A stretch of DNA of 64,000 nucleotides from Flavobacteriales bacterium (GTDB lineage: Bacteria; Bacteroidota; Bacteroidia; Flavobacteriales_F; PHOS-HE28), in contig JAEUSU010000001.1 in assembly GCA_016788635.1 (NCBI GenBank), positions 1 through 64,000 of the forward strand. The letters run 5' to 3'. The notes below the pieces were generated by a model. It saw only the letters and a program-made list of their open reading frames with translations, ran no database searches and was not told where the DNA came from. Of this stretch, positions 60,088-64,000 are shown piece by piece. Each line of letters begins with the position of its first letter. Within the stretch, counting starts at the first letter, position 1. The translations under genes were made by a program, and so were the position numbers.

Positions 60088-61680
60088 TTACTCCACGATC
60101 AGCCGGCCATGAGCGATGGCTCCTGAAACCGGCTGCAAGACAACAGTGTAGCAACCAGCCGCCAGATCGCCTGGCAAGAGGATCATATATCCATTGTCAA
60201 TGGCGGATGAACGCAACACGTCCAACTGGACCGTCCTGCCGTGCAGATCCATCAAGCGCACCTCAGGCTGACCGGAACTGGTTCCAGCCATGCGGAGACT
60301 TACCCGGTCATTGCTCCGGGCAGGGTTCGGGTGAATGGAGAGTTCGTGGACCAGGGGAAGATCCTGCATCCCTACCGTACCATCATTCAAATGGCGCATG
60401 ATGACCGCGTCGTTATTCGAGCCGTTCATGCCTTTGCCGGCCACCAGGATCTTGCCATCCGCCTGCAAGGTCAACGCGTTCGCTTCATCGAATGCGGCCA
60501 TCGCAGTGGTCAGCACCACGCCGCCAGTGCCAAATCCCGCATCCAGGGTCCCGTTATCCAGGTAACGGGCAAGGATGAAATCGCGGTCATTGAAGATGAA
60601 GCCACCGGAGGTGCCGGCGACCAGGATACGGCCGTCATTCTGACGCTCGATCCCATACGCAACATCCTGATCGGCATTGTTGAAGGTCACCACACCGCTG
60701 GTACCGAATGACGGAATGGATGAACCCTGTGCATCAAATGCCATCAGGAGCATGTCGTAGGTGAAATCCATCAGCGTGGTGTACCCGCACACCACGATGT
60801 CTCCGGCCGGAGTGATCACCTGGCCAAAAGCCTGATCATCCTTACCCGTGGGCATGGGAGCGATGACCACACCACCCGTGCCGAATGTGGGATCCAGTTG
60901 ACCGACACTGCTGAACTTGGCCAACAATACATCGAACTGAAAGGCCCCACCGGAACCCGGAATTTCGGAAGCATAGTGGCCGCTGGCGATGATGCTTCCA
61001 TCCGGATTGACACCCAAGCTCCAAAAGTTGTTGTCCTCTCCGGCCACCGGTAGGGTAGCCATGCCACTCGTGCCAAAGGTCATATCCATCACACCCGTTT
61101 CTGAGAAATGGGTCACAATGGGATCGTATAGAAAGGAGCCGTTCCTTGCGCGGCCGGCGAGCAAAAGGCTGCCGTCCGTAAGTTCAACCACCGCATGCGC
61201 CATGTCATCCTGCGGGCTCATTTCGGTAACGACCATACCGCCCGTTCCGAAGGTGGCGTCCAGGCTGCCATCCGCCTTCAGCCGCATCATGAACGTGGCG
61301 AACTGGTAGGTGGGGTCGGCCACGGTACCCACAACAACGATCTTCTCGTCACTACGGATCACCAGGTCGTATGCGTAGGATTCCGTGAAGTCGTTGATGA
61401 TCAAATAGCCATCGCCATCAAAACTGGTATCCAATGTGCCATCCGGATTCAGCCGCATCACAAGCAGTTGGCCCGAGAAGGAGGTGTTGATCGCGGTGCC
61501 AACAGCAATGATCTTCTGGTCCCAAGGCTGCACCCGCACCTTGGTCAGGTTATCCTGGAAGCCGAAATTCTGGATGTACTTGCCATTGTTGGCGAAGGAA
61601 ATGTCCAGGTCGCCGGGAACCTGAGCCATTGCCAACGGGGAAAGGGCAAGAGAAAGTGTCGCTGTACTGATGATGCGCAT
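60088..61680 (-). CDS. Delta-60 repeat protein with T9SS type A sorting domain
   Basis: A 530-residue secreted protein: signal peptide MRIISTATLSLALSPLAMAQ, then about seven repeats of 50-60 residues with the words LDTSFDGDGYLI, LDATFGTGGMVVTEM, LDPTFGTGGVVIAPM and LDAGFGTGGVVLTTA, typical of delta-60/NHL-like propellers. The C-terminal 85 residues form a T9SS type A domain (VHELSIHPNPARSNDRVSLR to GRLIVE). It would be exported to the surface; its ligand is unknown. The upstream region has a TAGGTTTG box within a hairpin. Confidence 0.88.
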   Translation of the reverse strand: MRIISTATLSLALSPLAMAQVPGDLDISFANNGKYIQNFGFQDNLTKVRVQPWDQKIIAVGTAINTSFSGQLLVMRLNPDGTLDTSFDGDGYLIINDFTESYAYDLVIRSDEKIVVVGTVADPTYQFATFMMRLKADGSLDATFGTGGMVVTEMSPQDDMAHAVVELTDGSLLLAGRARNGSFLYDPIVTHFSETGVMDMTFGTSGMATLPVAGEDNNFWSLGVNPDGSIIASGHYASEIPGSGGAFQFDVLLAKFSSVGQLDPTFGTGGVVIAPMPTGKDDQAFGQVITPAGDIVVCGYTTLMDFTYDMLLMAFDAQGSSIPSFGTSGVVTFNNADQDVAYGIERQNDGRILVAGTSGGFIFNDRDFILARYLDNGTLDAGFGTGGVVLTTAMAAFDEANALTLQADGKILVAGKGMNGSNNDAVIMRHLNDGTVGMQDLPLVHELSIHPNPARSNDRVSLRMAGTSSGQPEVRLMDLHGRTVQLDVLRSSAIDNGYMILLPGDLAAGCYTVVLQPVSGAIAHGRLIVE

Positions 61681-61693
61681 GATGTGTGTTTAA

Positions 61694-61714
61694 AGGTTTG
61701 CTGGTAGCAAACCT
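61694..61714. promoter_or_regulatory. 9-bp inverted repeat overlapping the -7 box of the 60088 gene
   Basis: AGGTTTGCT (61694-61702) and AGCAAACCT (61706-61714) are exact reverse complements with a 3-nt loop. The TAGGTTTG box at 61708-61715 lies within the right arm. It could be an operator or an RNA hairpin at the 5-prime end. Confidence 0.5.
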
Positions 61715-61715
61715 A
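61708..61715 (-). promoter_or_regulatory. -7 box TAGGTTTG for the delta-60 protein gene
   Basis: Exact TAnnTTTG match, 27 nt before ATG 61680. Confidence 0.55.
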
Positions 61716-61764
61716 GCTTCCGGTCCAACCAGTCGTTGACGCAAAAACCCTGAGGATCGGAATG

Positions 61765-62259
61765 TCAGCCCAAACGCTTCAACTGGCTTCCATACAAAGC
61801 GGTCACCAGCAGGGACATCAGCGGACCGAACACGCCCAGATACTCCCATGGAAGCACCACATGTGGAAGAAAGATCCCCGCGATCTGCGCACTGGCATAG
61901 GTGTAGAAGCCGCTGCGCCTGCCCTTCCAGATGCCCACCACGCCGGCAAATCGAAGTACGGTGCGCACAAGGAGCAAAAGCATGAGCAGCGCCCCGTTCG
62001 CGTGCAACACCCCGACCAACGACATGGCCTTGGCCTGGTCATCCTCGCTCATGCCTGCACTGAATTGTGCCATCTGTTCACGCACCAGGTCGTTCACTTC
62101 CTCCAATGGCATCTGCTGCAAACCGGTCATCACCAGAATGCCCAATGCATACACGAGCATGAAGAAGCCCGTGTTCAGGAAGCTCGCGATCCCAAGTCCA
62201 CCAATGAGCCCTGGACGTGAGGTATCACCCATCTCATCCGGAAGAAAATGCGTGGCCAT
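61765..62259 (-). CDS. Membrane protein, function unknown
   Basis: A 164-residue protein with about four membrane helices: FLNTGFFMLVYALGILVMTG, LLMLLLLVRTVLRFAGVVGI, a hydrophobic AQIAGIFLPHVVLPW, and GPLMSLLVTALYGSQL. A polar loop of about 45 residues follows the first helix (EVNDLVREQMAQFSAGMSED). No family is recognised. It is divergent from lpdA; the 178 nt between them carry a TACCTTCG box for lpdA. Confidence 0.7.
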   Translation of the reverse strand: MATHFLPDEMGDTSRPGLIGGLGIASFLNTGFFMLVYALGILVMTGLQQMPLEEVNDLVREQMAQFSAGMSEDDQAKAMSLVGVLHANGALLMLLLLVRTVLRFAGVVGIWKGRRSGFYTYASAQIAGIFLPHVVLPWEYLGVFGPLMSLLVTALYGSQLKRLG

Positions 62260-62324
62260 GCACTCGGAATTGTTGGGCTAAATGTAACCGTCGCGCACAA
62301 CACACGGAGCGCCGGTCGATCGGC

Positions 62325-62332
62325 TACCTTCG
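62325..62332 (+). promoter_or_regulatory. -7 box TACCTTCG for lpdA
   Basis: TAnnTTCG match, 105 nt before ATG 62438, which leaves a long leader of about 100 nt with no clear structure seen. Confidence 0.45.
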
Positions 62333-62437
62333 CCCCGCTTTCGCCACCACCTTCATCTCCCCCATAAAGGCAGGCTGCAGAGGGGCAAGGCGGATAACAC
62401 AGCAGGGCAGACCAACACACCGCATCCGAATACCGAA

Positions 62438-63826
62438 ATGAGCTACGACGTCATCGTTCTCGGCAGTGGCCCTGGGGGCTACGTGGCCGCCATCCGCGCC
62501 AGCCAATTGGGCCTGAAGACCGCCATTGTGGAACGCGAAAGCCTGGGTGGCATCTGCCTGAACTGGGGCTGCATCCCTACCAAGGCTCTGTTGAAGAGCG
62601 CCAATGTCTTCGAATACATCAACCACGCCAAGGACTACGGCATAACGGTGGGCGCCCCACAGGCCGACTTTCCGGGAATTGTGAAGCGCAGCCGGGACGT
62701 GGCCAAGGGCATGAGCAACGGCGTTCAGTTCCTGATGAAGAAGAACAAGATCGATGTGGTCATGGGCACGGGCAAACTGCTGCCCGGACGCAAGATCGAG
62801 GTGACCGCCGCCGACGGTAAGAAGAGCACCGTTGAAGGCAAACACATCATCATTGCCACCGGTGCACGCAGCCGCGAATTGCCAGCCCTGAAGCAGGACG
62901 GAAAGAAGGTCATCGGCTACCGCGAGGCCATGGTGCTGCCCGAGCAGCCCAAGAGCATGGTGGTGGTGGGCAGCGGCGCCATAGGCAGCGAGTTCGCCTA
63001 CTTCTACAACGCCATCGGCACCAAGGTCACCCTGGTGGAGTTCATGCCCAACATCGTTCCCGTGGAGGATGAGGAGGTGAGCAAGGCGCTGGAGAAGAGC
63101 TTCAAGAAGCAGGGCATCGAAGTGATGACCGGAAGTGAGGTGACCGCCGTGGATACCAAGGGCAAGGGCTGCAAGGTGACCGTGAAGACGCCCAAGGGTG
63201 AGCAGACCATCGAGTGCGACATCGTGCTGAGCGCGGTGGGGATCGTGGCCAACCTGGAGGGCATTGGCCTGGAAGAGGTGGGTATTGTTACGGACAAAGG
63301 CAAGATCAAGGTGGACGACTTCTACACCACCAACATCCCAGGATACTACGCCATCGGGGACTGCACCCCCGGCCAGGCGTTGGCGCACGTGGCCAGTGCG
63401 GAAGGCATCATCTGCGTGGAAAAGATCGCCGGGCACCACCCCGAGAAGCTGGACTACAACAACATCCCCGGCTGCACCTACTGCACACCCGAGGTGGCCA
63501 GTGTGGGCATGACCGAGAAGCAGGCGAAAGAAAAGGGCCTGGAGATCAAGGTGGGCAAGTTCCCTTTCAGCGCAAGCGGGAAGGCCAGCGCGGGTGGCAA
63601 CAAGGACGGTTTCGTGAAGTTGATCTTCGATGCCAAGTACGGCGAACTGCTGGGCGCCCACATGATCGGCATGAACGTTACCGAGATGATCGCTGAGTGC
63701 GTGAGCATCCGCAAGCTGGAGACCACCGGCCACGAGATCATCAAGACCGTGCATCCGCACCCCACCATGAGCGAGGCCATCATGGAAGCCGCCGCTGCGG
63801 CCTACGGCGAGGTGATACACCTGTGA
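62438..63826 (+). CDS. lpdA: Dihydrolipoyl dehydrogenase (E3)
   Basis: A 462-residue flavoprotein. FAD site VLGSGPGGYVAA, redox disulfide in GGICLNWGCIPTKALLKS, NAD site VVGSGAIGSEFA, the second FAD segment YAIGDCTPGQALAHVASAEG, and the C-terminal His-Glu pair in HPHPTMSEA. It reoxidises lipoamide on E2 proteins of 2-oxo acid dehydrogenases and the glycine system. It can serve the E1 fusion at 13440. A palindrome GTGATGGTACCATCAC at 63823-63838 covers its stop codon. Confidence 0.96.
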   Translation: MSYDVIVLGSGPGGYVAAIRASQLGLKTAIVERESLGGICLNWGCIPTKALLKSANVFEYINHAKDYGITVGAPQADFPGIVKRSRDVAKGMSNGVQFLMKKNKIDVVMGTGKLLPGRKIEVTAADGKKSTVEGKHIIIATGARSRELPALKQDGKKVIGYREAMVLPEQPKSMVVVGSGAIGSEFAYFYNAIGTKVTLVEFMPNIVPVEDEEVSKALEKSFKKQGIEVMTGSEVTAVDTKGKGCKVTVKTPKGEQTIECDIVLSAVGIVANLEGIGLEEVGIVTDKGKIKVDDFYTTNIPGYYAIGDCTPGQALAHVASAEGIICVEKIAGHHPEKLDYNNIPGCTYCTPEVASVGMTEKQAKEKGLEIKVGKFPFSASGKASAGGNKDGFVKLIFDAKYGELLGAHMIGMNVTEMIAECVSIRKLETTGHEIIKTVHPHPTMSEAIMEAAAAAYGEVIHL

Positions 63827-63838
63827 TGGTACCATCAC
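63823..63838. repeat. 16-bp palindrome over the lpdA stop
   Basis: GTGATGGTACCATCAC is self-complementary and contains the TGA stop (63824-63826). The stem is short once a loop is allowed, so a terminator role is doubtful. Confidence 0.4.
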
Positions 63839-63885
63839 TGTCGGAACGTGCGGGCATCCGACCTCACTAAAGCTTCGGCGGACAC

Positions 63886-64000
63886 GTGTGCGGGATCGCG
63901 GGTTCATACCAACTTCAGGAGGGGGCAGCATCCGATGATCGGGTCGCACAGGCGCTTCGCGCGATAGCGCATCGCGGTCCTGACGATGAGGGGGTATACC
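63886..64000 (+). CDS. asnB: Asparagine synthetase (glutamine-hydrolysing), N-terminus only
   Basis: GTG 63886 followed by TGC gives the expected M-C-G-I-A-G start with nucleophile Cys2 of the class II glutamine amidotransferase domain. The frame continues through ALRAIAHRGPDDEGVY, the conserved HRGPD motif, and runs off the window after 38 codons. An AAGCTTCG box ends 8 nt before the GTG. It converts aspartate to asparagine, or in some surface-polysaccharide clusters amidates a sugar acid; the neighbouring genes do not decide which. Confidence 0.87.
   Translation, partial: MCGIAGSYQLQEGAASDDRVAQALRAIAHRGPDDEGVY

Overview
The window looks like a high-GC chromosome segment of an uncultured Bacteroidota, most likely a Flavobacteriales-type lineage. 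It carries several secreted proteins with type IX secretion (T9SS) C-terminal signals of both type A and type B. It also has Bacteroidota families such as DUF4293, DUF6702 and DUF6624, an E1 alpha-beta fusion dehydrogenase, a Rho with a long disordered insert, and repeated TAnnTTTG-like promoter boxes. No rRNA, tRNA, CRISPR array, insertion sequence, integrase or phage gene was seen. The gene content is mostly core chromosome with many short convergent or divergent units.

Layout. 1-5810: a truncated DegT aminotransferase, a short-chain dehydrogenase, a repeat protein that may be a beta-propeller, and a secreted GH38-type glycosidase with two low-GC patches. 5811-10629: a GNAT-like protein, a SUI1/YciH factor, a DUF1905/YdeI protein, then a divergent pair of an atypical NRAMP transporter and an MgtC/DUF4010 membrane protein sharing a perfect palindrome. 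10765-15455: a secreted phosphatase and the E1 fusion. 15582-19329: a translationally coupled operon of a GtrB-like glycosyltransferase, an LtaS-like phosphotransferase and a YegS/DAG-type lipid kinase. 19333-28892: an acyltransferase, a DUF6624 protein, an M1 peptidase divergent from a DUF6702 gene across a large palindrome, DoxX, endonuclease III, a lipoprotein and a T9SS-exported M1 peptidase. 29007-34097: a 56-residue small protein, an ECF sigma factor, UvrA and a Balon-like (baeRF) ribosome factor. 34103-42726: two giant tandem T9SS type B cargo proteins with PKD domains and one type A cargo. 42813-56059: ABC exporter, TruA, phosphodiesterase, DUF4293, Rho, Mpl, an MBL hydrolase, SRAP, ComEC, an RlmI-like methyltransferase and a lipoprotein. 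56060-59520: SpoIID-like, LpxB, a small membrane protein and SurE. 59655-64000: RidA, a delta-60 repeat T9SS protein, a membrane protein, dihydrolipoyl dehydrogenase and the first 38 codons of asparagine synthetase.

The most interesting signals: (i) a -7 box of the form [TC]AnnTT[TC]G lies only 4-8 nt before the start codon in about a dozen genes, which predicts leaderless mRNAs; (ii) the lipid phosphotransferase and lipid kinase operon; (iii) the NRAMP variant/MgtC divergent pair, possibly a magnesium module; (iv) two ten-base G tracts inside lpxB; (v) the Balon-like gene; and (vi) three different intergenic palindromes. All assignments rest on reading the sequence and on recalled family features; no database search was run.
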